DNA of 64,000 nt from Notospermus geniculatus (GCA_002633025.1 NMRB01000119.1:416553-480552); one strand, 5' to 3'; shown: positions 45,883-59,179, counted from the first letter of the stretch. Numbers and translations: made by a program. Notes: generated by a model from the letters alone, not told the origin.

Positions 45883-47089
45883 TGTCTTGGATGAGTGTGA
45901 AGAGGAAACATTCATCACTCATCATTGGTCAATTATTAAAGTAATAATGCTAACAACCCCATAGTGATGAGATGGTTACAGTTGTCACTGTCCGCAAAAT
46001 TAATATATCGGCAATCATCGTCAATAAATACGAACGGTTGTCCACATGGAATTATGTCAGTCAGAAAGCTTTTACAATGAACTCCTAAAGTTGAGGCAAA
46101 ACATAATAACGTTCTCTTTTTCAACACATCATCAGACGATGTTTATTTGCCAAATCACAAAAAAACCTGTTTTATTCCCATCGGTTGATGGGTTTATACT
46201 CAAACCAGATACAGTTCTACGGTATCCATAGTGACAAGCCCAACATCGGAAAAACTTGCTACTGTTACAGAATTCTCTCATTCTTTTGTTAATCTGAACT
46301 CCTCTGCATGTTATTTTTGGTTCTTCAGTCAGCTGTGTGACGACATGAGAACAAAGTGGGCGTAGAATCCATGCGGCATGTCTGACTAAAGTGCTGCCCC
46401 GCATCAGAGATTTCTCACTCAATTTGGCTTTCATTTGTTGGTTTCCTTACAACTTAAACTGAGACCAACAACATCAACGACTGCCTTTTGTTCTCTATGG
46501 TTGAGTTTCCTATAGAGAGCCATCTCCACCTGCGAACTCTCATATGGATATCATCCTTAGGCCCTCCACTGTCTGAAGCACCTTGTGCCAAGAGTGACTG
46601 CATAACTTGCAATCAGGGCTTAGGCACCGTGAGCCAAAAGCTGCAGCAGTCTTGTGTGGAGCTGTAGCCTTGCCAACATCAGCTACCTCATTGACATGAG
46701 TGGCTCTAACAGCTCCTTCTCTGAAGCTGAACACACTCTTGATCTTGCTCAGAGCACCATACCAGACTATCTTGCAAACCCCTTTCATCTTGTGGCAGTG
46801 TGGCGAGGCAGAGGCTTCCCTGGACCGTCCTGCAAATTATAAGATTTGGACCTAAACTGCCAGACTGACTGTCATTGACTTGCACTATCCCACCAACAAA
46901 TCTGGGTCCAGTTCTCTGCGTACTACACATCGAATGCTATAAAGCAGCATTAATTTGTACTCTTTTCCAAATGTGTTTCTCCTCTTCCTACAGAAAACGT
47001 TCCATCACTCAGACATCCGCCTGTGGTCCCCATTCTTCCTCCCAGCATGCTGTCAGCCAGGAAGTAACTTTACGACAAATTACACTGCT

Positions 47090-47805
47090 GTGGAATAATT
47101 CATGAAGCTTTGAGCTGGTACAGATATGATGTTGTTGTCATAGTGTCGGGCTCATGGTTGTGGGAGCCCAACTCGCTTCTGATTCTCATTCTCGAACACC
47201 TCTCCGTATGAGTTTCTGTGCGAGTTGGTCTCTATGGGCATCTCAACAAGCATAAAAACTAAGGGCAGTTGTTTGGTCATTGGTCTCAGCACAAGTCACA
47301 AGGAAACCGAAAATGGTGACTTGCCCATTGAGAGTCAACTCGTACGTGGGCAGTGCCTTCAAGTCTCAAGGAAACCAACAATGGGGACTTGCCCATTGAG
47401 AGCCAACTCGCACATGGGCAGTGTCTTCAAGTCTCAAGGAAACCAACAATGGTGATTTCCCCATTGAGAGCCAACTCGCACATGGGCAGTGTCTTCAAGT
47501 CTCAAGGAAACCAACAATGGTGATTTCCCCATTGAGAGCCAACTCGCATGTGGAATAATTCATGAAGCTTTGAGCTGGTACAGATATGATGTTGTTGTCA
47601 TAGTGTCGGGCTCATGGTTGTGGGAGCCCAACTCGCTTCTCATTCTCATTCTCGAACACCTCTCTGTATGAGTTTCTGTGCGAGTTGGTCTCTATGGGCA
47701 TCTCAACAAGCATAAAAACTAAGGGCAGTTGTTTGGTCATTGGTCTCAGCACAAGTCACAAGGAAACCGAAAATGGTGACTTGCCCATTGAGAGCCAACT
47801 CAGAA
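47090..47805. repeat. 460-base direct duplication with an internal 68-base tandem repeat
   Basis: Segment 47091-47335 recurs at 47551-47795 with an exact 460-base offset and few differences. Between them, a 68-base unit starting CATTGAGAG(C/T)CAACTCG occurs at 47326, 47394, 47462 and, in part, 47530. Related GAGAG/CAACTCGCACATGG motifs appear near 51890, 52000 and 54850. Confidence 0.92.
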
Positions 47806-50800
47806 CTGGCGAATTGAGCAGCGCATAGTAGTTACTTACATTCAATGATGCCAAACTGGCTTGAGTTGCCTTCTACAGCAAGTACAGCATGGCTTTCCCA
47901 GTAAAGAAGACCATTAAAGACAGCAAGAGATTTCAACGGTATTAGCACTGCCTGGAGTGAATGATATTTTCTGTTGCAAGGTACTTGACAGTTAATCAAC
48001 AAAAAGACCATCGCATGTGATATTTTTTAAGCGTTGTCACCATGGTCACGTATATCCTCCGTGATATTGTTCCAGTGACAGCAACGTCAGTTTGACTTCC
48101 TTCTTCATCCAGTTCTGCAGAAATCGCCTGTTTTTCCTATCACTTCATCAAACCTATCCTACTTGTAGCTGGCATCAAAAGGAGCTACTACAACCCTTAT
48201 ATTCCCCTACAAAAGCTCTTCTCAGCATATCACACACGTTTCGCACTACCAAGGTGTTCTTAGGGTGCTGGATTGCCTGCTTTTGAGGCGAAGTAAAAGA
48301 ATGTCGTCCCTTGAAGACATCAAAACTGCATCACATTCAAAGACACTCCCGAGGCTTTCAAATAGACATCCTTTCATCTTGATACCAAAAGAAGAAAAAA
48401 CGATCACTTTCAATTGCACTTCTGTTCTTGTAGATCCACATTGGGAGGCTGCTAATGCTGAAAGTTTCAAAGATGGTCCAGGGCAGCTTTGGTGTTGTTT
48501 AACTCTTCACTGAGAATGATATTAGAAGTGATAATAAACAAATATGATTATCGTGATGATGGCGAAATCAATGCAAATTCTTTTAGCAAGATTCCTTAAC
48601 CCTACACTGTAGGCACCTCTGAAACCGGTCACAAAGGTATTCATTTGAAAGCTCTCAGTGAGTGCTTTCCATTGAGTTGGCTGACCTTTATGCCAGGGTT
48701 TCTGGAAGTCACCAAAGTACTTCATGGAATGCACAAACAACCCTTCCAAAAATGGTGAGATATGAAACAGCCAAGTGGAAACGAGGCAAAACGCTACCAA
48801 AGCTGATTAAAGTCATAAGGTGATGAGGGAAATTCCCTACACAACGTTCAATAAAAGTCTTACCAATATCAGCAGCTTGTAATTTAGAATTTTAAATTTA
48901 TGGATACCGTCTAATAGAGTTTAAAGCTAATTACGACACGCCATGTTTCCTACCCTGCGGAGGATATTAAACTGTGTCTGGCTGCGTGTTGATATCCGGC
49001 AACTCACTTTGATGTGTGCAAGATAGTAAGGTAATTAGTGTGGCAAGAGTGACATTATTTGCCGAAAACTTTCCCATGAGAAAGAAAGAAGAATGTGTCA
49101 GTGGAGTGCTTATTCTAACTCATTTACCCCCCAGAGTCCAGCAGACGGCATCTTCTGTTGAAGTTTTCTCCCATCCTATGATATGCCTATGGTACTAATT
49201 GAAAAATATTTGAAGAAAGGTTGTTCCTATCAACCATCTGAAGAATGTTACTTCAAATTCTTTCCATTTTATTTCTAACGTCTGCCCAACCTGGAAGCTG
49301 ATGAATCAACCCTTTGATTATGTGTACCCCACAAAAATGCAGCATGTATGCATGATTGATGCATGAATGCAGCATGATGAGGGTGAAATCTTCATGTTTA
49401 TATCATAAGAATATGAAAATGGATGACATTTTCTGAAAATATTGATCATGGTGCCGTAATGGACATCAATTGAAAGGTTATCCTCTTGATTGTGTGCCTG
49501 GCCGGTCGTGAGGTTAATCAGTGCTAAGGTTGTCATGCAATCCATGGTGACATAGAAAACAGTTGCCATGGATAATCATCATGGTATTGATTCAATGATT
49601 TCTACACAAACAGAGTCAGTAATTAATGAAAATATCCGACTTCTGCCATGAGTTATGATGACTGGTCAATGGCAACTTGGACTGCGCCTGGTGTAAAATA
49701 TCACCAGATTCAATGACAGGCCACAATTTCTCTCAAAGGATGCCATCGACACCAGCAGTAGATTTGGCCACTAGAGAATCAGTGGGAGTGGTGACAGTTG
49801 AAGTAATAGGCAATACTGTACACTACTGTATTTGGAAGTACGGGTTAGAGGTATTACTTCAGTTGCTTATCATCCCAGGTCAAAAGTAGAGATGCTGCCT
49901 TTTATCATTGGACACCAGGGATGAGGTGAGGAACCTGAATGTCATTTTGTGTGCCGAATATCAGTGGAAATCCAGCCTTGACCTGCACCTGAATTGCATT
50001 GGTCCATCCCTAACCCAAGAGAGCTGGTGTCGAATCGAAGAAGCTTCACCAAGTGTTTGAAGTCCTGCTGGTTTGAATATCTGATGTGTTGGACTTGGGG
50101 TTGAGGGATTTCGTATTCATGGCATCATATTGCCAGTGAGAGTAAGCATGGCTTCCTGAGTTTAATACAGGATAAACTCGCGCTATTTCATTCAGTTTTG
50201 CATGCGCAAGTTGGAGAAGGATGCACTTTGCAACAGCGAACAAGCACAATGTCAACAACTGAAGGACTCACCACTCAGTTTTGACTTGTGTGAGTTGAAG
50301 AATGATTGCTTTATTATTTAGCAGGGCAACCGCATAACGTCATCTGTACAAGTTGATGTACTACTCGGGCACGGATCCAGGGGGGGACACCCAACGCATC
50401 CCCCTTTTGGCCAACAAATCTGTAAAATTGACATGAAATTCTGGCTTGGCGCAAATTTCAATGTTCCCTCTTTTCCCAAATCCTGTATCCGCCTCTGCTA
50501 GCAGCAAACCTGACATGGTTCAATGTCATCTAAAATAGTCCAGACTCAACCTCACCCTGTGTCACAATTTATAAGACAAACCTGATGGTGTGTTGCAAGT
50601 CATGGTTTATGTCTGCCGAGAGAACCAGAAAGCACTCATCTTGTATTTAACGTACCATGAAGAGCCCCTTGGGTCCCATTTTCTTCTAATCAGCACTCAA
50701 CCAGAATAGTAAGCCTCGCGCTGTCTCGAAGGTGTACGTGGTATATTGCGTGCGCCCCTATCTGTGATAGGTAAAATCGTGGAACGTGAATAAAAAAACA

Positions 50801-52070
50801 TGAATATCAGATGTGTTGCCGCAGCAGTGGCGAACCTAACCCAAAAAATTCTTGCAGGCTGCGGTTAGAGAAGAAAGCTGTGAGTTTTTACCGAGTGGAT
50901 CATTACCACCATCTTGACAAGCCATGTTATTCAACAAATCATCCAGTCCTCGGGGTTTCATTAGGTCAGTTCTTACTGATGCGGCTCGCGGTCTTGATCG
51001 CCTCATTCAGACCTCCGTTCAATAGTCAATTATTTCAACCGTCGTGTCAACTGGATGTTGAGAGGGGATAAGCTTACGATTGCCGCAGGTCAATCAGATC
51101 TGACCACTCCCTCAAACGCCACGTTTTAGTTGATAAATAGTACACATTTACCCCGACAGTGATGATGATGATAGTATAGGCAATGGTTCTAGCTCTTTTC
51201 ATCCTCGGCCACGACTTTTCACATAAAACAACGAAATGTGCAGGGACAAGAAGTCCACGGATGAACTGTCCTCTGACTGTTTGACAACAGTGATGGCAAT
51301 GAACACACCGATGTGCAAGTGATTTTGTGCTTTTGTGACCCTACTAGGCCATCCACACGTAAGGTCCTTGGAAGTTTGGCTTTGGAGAGCTTGTAGGTTT
51401 CGGGGGACATGCTGCTTGAAGACTTGCAAGAAACTTTCCTGAGCCCCCACAAGAAACTTGCTTGAACTCGACCTTTGCAGTGGCATCCATCCGAGAGTGA
51501 TTAGCTTGCAAATTCTATTTCGCCCAGTTCGATCTGTTGCCTGGCCTGGTGCGTGTTTGTGGCATTCAATTGATTTTCGTTCAGATGTCCTATACAGACA
51601 CACAGATAAACGTGATACTCGTTAGAATTGCTAAGACTGCTCTAGCTAGTCAGAGTAATAACATTGATTTTCTCTCGGTTGTGTGTGCTGGAGTCGGCCT
51701 GTGTTTGGATGTCTTGTCCCGTTGATGAGATTTGAAAAGAAGAAGGTGGATGGGCAAGTTTTGGCTCACGTTTCTTTATGCTTGCGTGTGGTTGTGGATC
51801 GTTGATACTGTAAACTTGATGAGTTGTCCTGCGTGATTGAATTAGAAAAGGAATTGACAGGAGTTCTTGTAAGGTGCTCCTCCACGTGCGAGTGACTCTC
51901 AATGGGCAATTCACCCCATTGTCGGTTTCTTTGGGACTTGTGCTAAAAGCCAATGACACATGACTGACAAATTTTATTGAGCTGAGTTGCCAGAGCCAAC
52001 TTGTGTGAGAAACCTCTCACATGGAGTGGTGGCTTTGGGGTTGTTCACTATAGGTCTCTATACTGCCATG
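47806..52070. other. Intergenic stretch, no gene recognised
   Basis: No splice-consistent exons and no recognised family on either strand. A diverged copy of the 47-kb repeat motif lies near 51874-51958. Non-coding upstream exons of complexin could lie here unseen. Confidence 0.4.
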
Positions 52071-52071
52071 C

Positions 52072-52428
52072 ACAGTGCTCCCTCGCTCTTACGAACCTCG
52101 ATTTTACGAACTCACGGGTATTAAGAACCCAACACTTGGCTCCCAAAATTCATTCCCCCTACAGATCAATCCTCGCTATTACGAACTCCTACGAACTTAA
52201 AGATAATATATCACGGATATTTTCGCGGGCCACAAAAATCATTGTTTATTTACATTTTGTTTGTTTATGTCCAGTCTTTCTTTGTCTTATGAGTAATTTG
52301 TTGGTGATATGCCCCTCTAGAAATTCAACATCCATGTTTACAAACATTAAATGTAAACAATGAAGTCGTGATACATTATCTTTAATCCTTGGACCCCAAA
52401 GGGTTTGTAATAGCGAGGGAACACTGTA
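52072..52428. mobile_element. Non-autonomous element with ACAGTG.TCCCTCGCT ends (pogo/Tigger-like)
   Basis: ACAGTGCTCCCTCGCTCTTA at 52072 is inverted at 52428 (TAATAGCGAGGGAACACTGT). CGCTATTACGAACT-like subterminal repeats recur inside. These ends resemble Tc1/mariner-class pogo/Tigger elements. No transposase is present. Confidence 0.75.
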
Positions 52429-52882
52429 CTTCGCTGTCTTGTTCCACAGTTAGGATCAGCTGCCACATTTTTCAGGGCAGGCGAAAAAAGCACCATGATC
52501 AAATATAGCCTACCGGTACTATAAAATCATCTCTCACCACGGAAAACTGAATCCAATCATACTTTCTAAACGTATTTCCGACATGTCCTTGATGTTAGAT
52601 TGTTTGTCAGATGGAAAATAATATGATCTGAGTATAAGCAAGCTAATCTTTGAAATAGAAGACACGAGGATGGCAGAAAATATATCTTGTCCCCAGGGTG
52701 CAAAGAAAAAATCAGCTTTATCAGATATCTGAATTCAAATCTTTTTTTAACTCGAGGCGCAATGATGGCTGCTGTCGACTTGGCTGTGTAGTGGAGAAAA
52801 AATTGACTTGGGTTGTCAAGGTTGGTGAATTGGTGAGGAGTTGGTGATTTGTGACATGATCATGTGTCGAGCAAAGGGGCTC

Positions 52883-53067
52883 TTCGTTTTCGTCAATTGA
52901 GGAATCTGAGTTGTGATCCTTGGGAAAATGGAAAAAGCTATGCACATTTGCAAATTGCAGGGATTATTTGTTGTGCTGTAAAGAATAATCGCTGCAATTT
53001 GCAGCTTCATAGCTTTCTCCATTTTCTCAAGGATCACAACTCAGATTCCTGAATTGACGAAAACGAA
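52883..53067. repeat. Long palindrome, about 83-base arms
   Basis: The left arm starting TTCGTTTTCGTCAATTGAGG at 52883 is repeated inverted up to 53067 with scattered mismatches. The centre is near 52980. It resembles a foldback transposon, but no terminal target duplication is obvious. Confidence 0.85.
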
Positions 53068-53069
53068 CA

Positions 53070-56000
53070 GCCGCTTTTGAGTGAGCCGAGTACCAAACAC
53101 GGCATTATTGGCTCTGTAGACAACATTCGGTGAAGAAATGTACAGCAGGAGGAAACCAGAGTGCCCGGAAAACCTGCATTGTCAAAGAGAGTTACCCACT
53201 CTATCACATAAGGAGAGAGGACCCTGGGCGGTTGAAACGGAACCTCAAATTTGACAGTCCCACTGCGCCTGTACAGCCTTCCCGACATGCTAATTGCTTT
53301 AGGCATATTTGTGAATGGTTTGAGCCTTTAATCAAAGCAATCTACTGTTAGCGCAAATCTCTTCCTCAAGTCACTTGAGATAAGCCATGATAATGGTTCA
53401 AATTGACTCCGGCTCACAGGGAGAAGAGTTCACTGTGCAATTTGACGATGAGAAGCTATAGTTCCGGCTTGGATCAGATTGACGTCTTAATACGTCCGTG
53501 TCGATATCGTTGTGGCTTCTTATCATTCTCTGGAGAAATAAGTAGCTCTGATGACGTGGGTTCTATCGGAAGATGATGCTTTTATTGTCGAGATTGGGAG
53601 GCGCATTCTTTTGTGGAGGGGGCGCAGTCTTGTTGAAAGGTCCTTGTCTCCAAGGCCATCAGACATTTCTTTCAACAAAAAGCCTCACTCATGGTGAACT
53701 TGAAGAATCAATTTTGGCTCATAGTCCCTTAAAAGTCTCTACCTTGTCCATAAAAGCATTGATGAGAAAGACCGTTTACAACTTCGTCACAATCTCCTCC
53801 CATCAGCTGGTTTATGATTGAGCCAGGTGATAACAAAACGCTCGTTTTTGCTACAATCTTGTGAGATTACAAGCACTTGCGATTACAAGAACTCATTTTC
53901 TCAGACTTAGCAGGTGACTATGCGCCATTTCTCTCTCCCAGGGCAGAGGAGATCATAGACTGAAAAATGGAAAGGATCAGACTAATGCGAGTTGAAGCCA
54001 CTTAGTGAACGCTCCAGTTTTTCCTCGTCTCATTAGTGGGGATCTCACACGATATGAGCTTTCATATGAGCATCGGATCAAAAACAATGACCTTGACCTT
54101 GTGGTGGTGACCTTGACCTGTTAACCAAAAGCAGGTCAAGACAGCCAGGATCTGACAACGTTATCCCCCACAAAACTTTAAAATGTGAATGCTCTGAGAT
54201 GCGGTTTACGGCTAATCCTGGTGAATATAATTGGTTGCCAAAAGCAGGGCCCAGACCCTCTGGGTCTCTTCTGTCTCTTGCTCCAATTTCAAAAACTTAA
54301 ATGGCCCTCTCGAGGCACCAGCCGCAAAATCTGATCACAAAATACATAATCCAGTGCGTAAACTCTCGTGTCCCATCCAATCATCCAGTTTCATTAAATT
54401 GGAGTTCACTTCAGCGCACACGGGCGGAAGTTTCCGTCAGTTCCTTGATAGATGTGTTTAATATAGATGAGACCTGGTATTAGCTCCTTGCTGTTTTGGC
54501 TCTGTCAATAAATTTTGTGGAACATTTTGTGTTTGACATATACATGTACATACATGAGGGTGTAACTTTCAGCTGCTGGTAGATTAGGAAGTCATCATCA
54601 TTACCCGGTATAGGTATTTATATGCAGTTCTCGACCTTGACTCTTATACTGGTATGTAATTCAGAAGCTGTTCCACAGTCTTGCCTCTAGGACAAGTCCC
54701 ATCTGGCCCTGACAAGCGGTCCTATCACTCCTTAGCTGCTCAATCCACAGAGTATAGTTTGAAGGGCAAAGTGACCGTAGGCCTTGTTTTTATGACAAGA
54801 TGACAATTCCTGTTGGCCTACTCGCTAGAATCCCAAAAGTGAACGCGCGTCTCCATGTGAGAGGTTTCTCGCGCAGGTTGTCTCTCTATGGGCAACTCAC
54901 TGTTGAAAACTTTGGCCAGATGTTTCACTTTGGTGTCAGCATGAGTGGTAAGGTCAGAAATTGCCAATTCAGAGTCAACTCCTGCAAGAAAACTCCCATA
55001 TGGAGGAGTGCCTTTACGGTGAAATGGCAAGTCTGGTAGCCATTTGAAATATGGTAGTGGTACTGCTGTATTATCTGGTGTCGGATTCAGATTCTCGACA
55101 GCCACGTCCACGACTGTCAGATTACCACAATGCGTCATCTTCCTTGCATAATCACCCTGGCCCCCAGACAATGATATCCGATATTTACATTTATATAACT
55201 GTTGTTTGCATTGTGACATGGCATAGCAAGCCAACTTTATTGATTTATTGGGAAACATCAACTGGTACAGATGCTGCTTGCTGCTGTGATTGCACTGGGC
55301 ATCGTTGCAGGATTAGGCTACTCAAGTCTTAGGAATGCTCAAATCACGGGATGCCATTGAAATACAGTGGAAACGTCTCTAGTAGTAGGCCCAAGGGTGC
55401 CTTTGACAAATGCACTCCTTAATGAGGTTATCGCCACTTCTCCACGGAAAGATGTCGCTGCGACCGTATCAGGCCTTTTCATTGTCTTCAGGACGTCATC
55501 TCCGTGGCAATACGAGGTGCGAGCATGAAGCCACAACGTCACGATAGTGTGATTGTTGATGTTCCATACAACGTCACAGTGGAAAAGTTGACACGGTCGC
55601 AGCACCATCCAGTGATAGAAAAAGAATGGCTACAACCTCATTGAGAAGTGTCCTGATTACAGACGTCAAAATGAAAGGAAATGACCAAGTTGGGACTGAA
55701 TATTGGTGTCGTTGATACAGAGAGAGATCCCTGCTGGAGGTATCTGCGAAGAGGGTACCCCTTCAAAAGAAATCATAGAAACCATTCCAGATTATTGATG
55801 TACCATCAGAGTAATTTGCACTAAAAATGTTCATGTTGACGACATTCGAGGGCCATCCATCAATTCTTTGGCAACGTTGGGTTAATAATTGATGAGGTGA
55901 AGTTCAAGGTCACATTCAATCAGCCGCGGTTGGGTGTCGGTCTATTTCATCCTGGGAACGTTTGTGAAGCTGATGTAATTTGGTTGTAATCCTGTGCGTG

Positions 56001-57100
56001 GCAGCGTTCGTCACGATTCTTGAAAAAGGTCTTCTGTCTCAAGGTACGTGACTTTGTGTGAGTTGCTCTGAATGATTGGGTGTCGTTTTAAAACAATTGC
56101 TTTCATTGTAGGTCATGCCTTCACAAGTTGTGAACTCGGAAAAATGGATATGGTCTGTATTCTCCAAGTAAAACTCAATCTACCTACATGGAATTTCTGT
56201 TGTGGTTGACACTCTTGGGGATTGAACTTGGACGGGATCTGTGTACCATTGAACGTGGGTTAACAAGGACCATTGCATTTCTTTCGAGTCATCCTGTATT
56301 GACTATTGTAGGTTTACACCTCAGCACCTTCACCTCCCTGAAGACTTTGTTTATGCAGTCTCTTGTGGCGGGCAATTAAGGAGACAGCTTTTAGCTTTAA
56401 TATGATGTATTTCTTTCCAAGCAATCCAATTATTCTGTCAGTGTTTCACGCAGAAAAAGACAAATTCATGCTGGGGAAGATTGGTTCTACAGGCTGCATC
56501 AAAATGGTATTCAGAAATGAACGGTGAAGAAGTAAGGCACAACGTGTATGTTGAACGTCACGAAACTTAAAGTGGATGTAAACCACTGCCAACTGGTCCC
56601 TGGAATTTGCAGCATTTTAGCCATGGGTGATTCCCGTATAAAAGTTGTGCACCCACGTACACCGATAGTGTTTTTGGATGTTATTTGTTTGACTACAAAC
56701 ACTACCAATACTTTTACTCTCTTTGATATCAATATCTTTTGTTAGCCGAGCAACGCTTTTTACCTGCACTATTTCACAGAAGGATACTTTTGAAAGATTA
56801 TTTATATCTTCTGATACGTTGGTTATCACTGCCTTGAAATCGATACTTTCAATTTTACTGTCTGGAAGGCTGCTACAAACCTTTGTCTATATGTGTGTAC
56901 TTTTAGCTTTGAGATAGTATCAAGCTCAGCTGACTTTCAATTGATTTTAATCTGCAATCCAATACATGTCTATTTCAGATATCCTACTTTACCTGATGAC
57001 TTAACCCTTATAGTGCCAGAGGCGACGATCACTGACTTTGAAAAACAAGTGAAAACTTAAGTTTAAAGTGTGTCAACGGGGACTATTATTGACTTAGAAA
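53070..57100. other. Intergenic stretch, no gene recognised
   Basis: Nothing coding can be supported. It contains a second copy of the short dispersed repeat GAAGTGTCCTGATTACAGA (about 55647, also at 3852) and diverged pieces of the 47-kb repeat near 54850-55020. Confidence 0.4.
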
Positions 57101-57103
57101 TAC

Positions 57104-57262
57104 TCTAAGGGCCGTATGCACCAAACGAAGATTATCTTGAACTCAGGTTGAGCCACAACTTTTCAATTGTTCAGGTTTGGGCAGGGCATGATGTGACAAT
57201 GGAAAAGTTGTGGCTCAACCTGAGTTCATGATAATCTTTGCTTGGTGCATAGGGCCCTAAAA
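57104..57262. mobile_element. MITE with AGGGCC.TATGCACCAA ends
   Basis: CTAAGGGCCGTATGCACCAA on the left is inverted at the right (TTGGTGCATAGGGCCCTAA with one offset). The arms continue through GAACTCAGGTTGAGCCACAA, giving about 60 bases per arm. Confidence 0.88.
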
Positions 57263-58227
57263 GCTTAAAACATGTTGAGCATTGTCAATCAGATGACTGG
57301 CTGTCAACTAGCTTGATAAAAAAGATCATCCCATTAGCAACAGGACCAACTCATTATGAGTGTACATTTTTGAGGTGCTGATGTCTTCGGCAAAAGTCTT
57401 GAAACCTGCTCAAAGAATTTGACGCTTGTAGGGTTTAAAAAACTCAGATGCCATAATTGTGTCCAGTCTCTCGCATCCAGCCTTGCGGTGAGCCACAACA
57501 TCAGAAGCCGTGTAGTAACCAGTAGTAAGCTCTGGGGTAGGTCATATGAACTTGGTATTCTTTTGAACTGCAATTACAATAATAACCTCCCTCTATTCTA
57601 TGAAGTTTCAGGCATCATGAAACCTGATCCATGCTGCCATGAGCAACTGTACCGTTAACCGATATTATGTGGGGGCGATTGTTTTGTTCGTCTTTACCCT
57701 TAAATCCAGGCATTATGTCATTATACCGACATAGAAACTATTGACATCTCATAAAAATATGTACGGCAGATTTATTCCTGGCCATTAGTGTGTCGTGTAT
57801 CATTATCAGGAATGGTTTCCTTGCGGATTGTTGCATAATTTGTCGTATTCTGCATCGATTGTGTTGTCTCTGGGTAACCTGGGAGTTGGTGACGACGACG
57901 ACGTGGTGTATAGGCGGCTGTCGAGGATAGATTTGTCACAGGATAGTGTTCTGTTCTGTTTCTGTTGCTGTAGGTGTCATTGATACGGTGATATCATTGA
58001 TTTCCTGTTCTCATTTTTTGTCACTCATCAATATCGTGGGATATCTGTGTGATATTGATACGTTCATGTGTATCTCATCTGCAGCTGATTCTTCCCATGT
58101 TTCATTCTATGTAACGCATGTGGTCATTCATGCTGAGTTCATCCAGATGCAGTGTAGGCCTAGACATTCCAGTTTGTGTGTGAAGACAGGCAACAAATGT
58201 CATCTGCTTTCTTTCCACAAGCGTATC

Positions 58228-58610
58228 TGACCTCTGTTCTAGATGATTGTGGCCTTGCCTTAGTTGTACGCTTTGTCACCAGAAAGGTGTCCAACCTCTG
58301 TTCCAGATGATTGTTGCCTTGCCTCAATCATCTGCTTCGTTACGAGAAATGTGTCCGACCTCTGTTCCAGATGATTGTTGCCTCAATCATCTGCTTTCTT
58401 ACGAGAAATGTGTCCGACCTCTGTTCCAGATGATTGTGGCCTTGCCCCAGCCATCCACTTCCTTACCACAAACATATCGAACCTCTTCCAGATGTTTGTT
58501 GCTGCCTTTAGACCTCTGTTCCAGATGATTGTGGCCTTGCCCCAGCCATCCACTTTCTTACCACAAACGTTTCCAACCTCTTCTGGGCGATTGTGGCCTT
58601 GGTGTTATAC
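58228..58610 (+). repeat. Minisatellite, about 64-base unit
   Basis: Roughly six diverged units each begin CCTCTGTTCCAGATGATTGT and include a TTACGAGAAATGTGTCCGA or TTACCACAAACGT block. It ends about 115 bases before the exon carrying the complexin start codon. Open frames across it are by-products of the repeat. Confidence 0.88.
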
Positions 58611-58725
58611 AGCTTATCTACATCGCCACAGTCTTCGGATTATCTATTCACAGAGGACAATTGATACCATTCAACTCTCCCTAGGCTAGATACCATCTCA
58701 CCGTCATCTTCCTTCTCTCTTACAG

Positions 58726-58804
58726 ATGCTGGCCTTGGTGTAGGGGACCAACTTACACCATTGAGTTCTTCCAGAAGACTATAGGATAGCTTCTACAACA
58801 TATC
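58726..58804 (+). other. Complexin 5' untranslated sequence in the first coding exon
   Basis: A strong acceptor (CTTCCTTCTCTCTTACAG) ends at 58725, and the start codon follows at 58805. The transcript therefore has at least one earlier non-coding exon that I cannot locate. Confidence 0.65.
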
Positions 58805-58859
58805 ATGGCGGGTTTTATCGCAAAGCAAATGGTTGGCAACCAGCTCAAGTCCGTCAAGG
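58805..58859 (+). CDS. cpx: Complexin, first coding exon (N-terminus only)
   Basis: Complexin binds the assembled SNARE complex at the synapse; it clamps spontaneous vesicle fusion and promotes calcium-triggered release. The exon encodes MAGFIAKQMVGNQLKSVK plus the first base of a Gly codon, then a consensus donor GTGAGT at 58860. This is nearly identical to the N-terminus of insect complexin (MAAFIAKQMVGNQLSAVKG). The N-terminal segment is the part thought to contact membrane or SNAREs and to be needed for facilitation. The accessory and central SNARE-binding helices and any C-terminal CAAX-type end are not in the window: no matching exon is seen in the remaining 5.1 kb, so the first coding intron is long. 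The exon is short, but the match to this family is specific. Confidence 0.88.
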
Positions 58860-59071
58860 GTGAGTGATCATCTAGCGTAAACGTTGTTTGATGTGTGTTT
58901 GAGGTGTTGTGCATCGTTGGCAAACTTAGTTTAGGTGTCTAGATCGAGTGGTGAGCTCCACAACTGCGTGGAGGAGAGGTTCAACTTCACCTTCAATGCA
59001 GTAGACATGAACAACTGGGCTCGATAATTGTGTTTGAGGACACTCTACACTTGTCCTGATTGTTGGGGAAT

Positions 59072-59140
59072 GGTTGCTCCACCAATGGTGTTTCGGCCCC
59101 TCTCTAGGCCTCATCAGGGTGGCTGGGGTTGATTGACATA
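59072..59140 (-). ncRNA. Hammerhead-ribozyme-like core (probably degenerate)
   Basis: On the minus strand CTGATGA (59117-59111) is followed by GGCC, an 8-base loop, GGCC and GAAA (59094-59091), that is, the conserved hammerhead core with a four-pair stem II. Then CACC-ATT-GGTG forms a short stem III. The base expected to be U just before the cleavage site is G, and stem I pairs poorly. It may be an inactive relic of a retrozyme or Penelope-type element. It lies in the complexin first intron, antisense. Confidence 0.4.
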
Positions 59141-59179
59141 GACTCTCGTGTTGGTCAGGTAGGTGCAGACTGATGTCAT

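Larger units (their letters stand above)
44660..47089. other. Intergenic stretch with two small foldback elements
   Basis: No gene is seen. It holds the upstream region of the SLC18-like gene, a C-run at about 44892, and the elements listed at 45437 and 45760. Confidence 0.45.

Noticed and set aside
47225-47455. 76-residue frame with repeated PIESQL/PLRANSHMGSVFK
   Set aside because: It arises from the 68-base tandem repeat.
58247-58689. Frames of 93-104 residues with repeated FQMIVALPQ phrases
   Set aside because: Translation of a minisatellite. Repeats are present in several frames and are not codon-biased.
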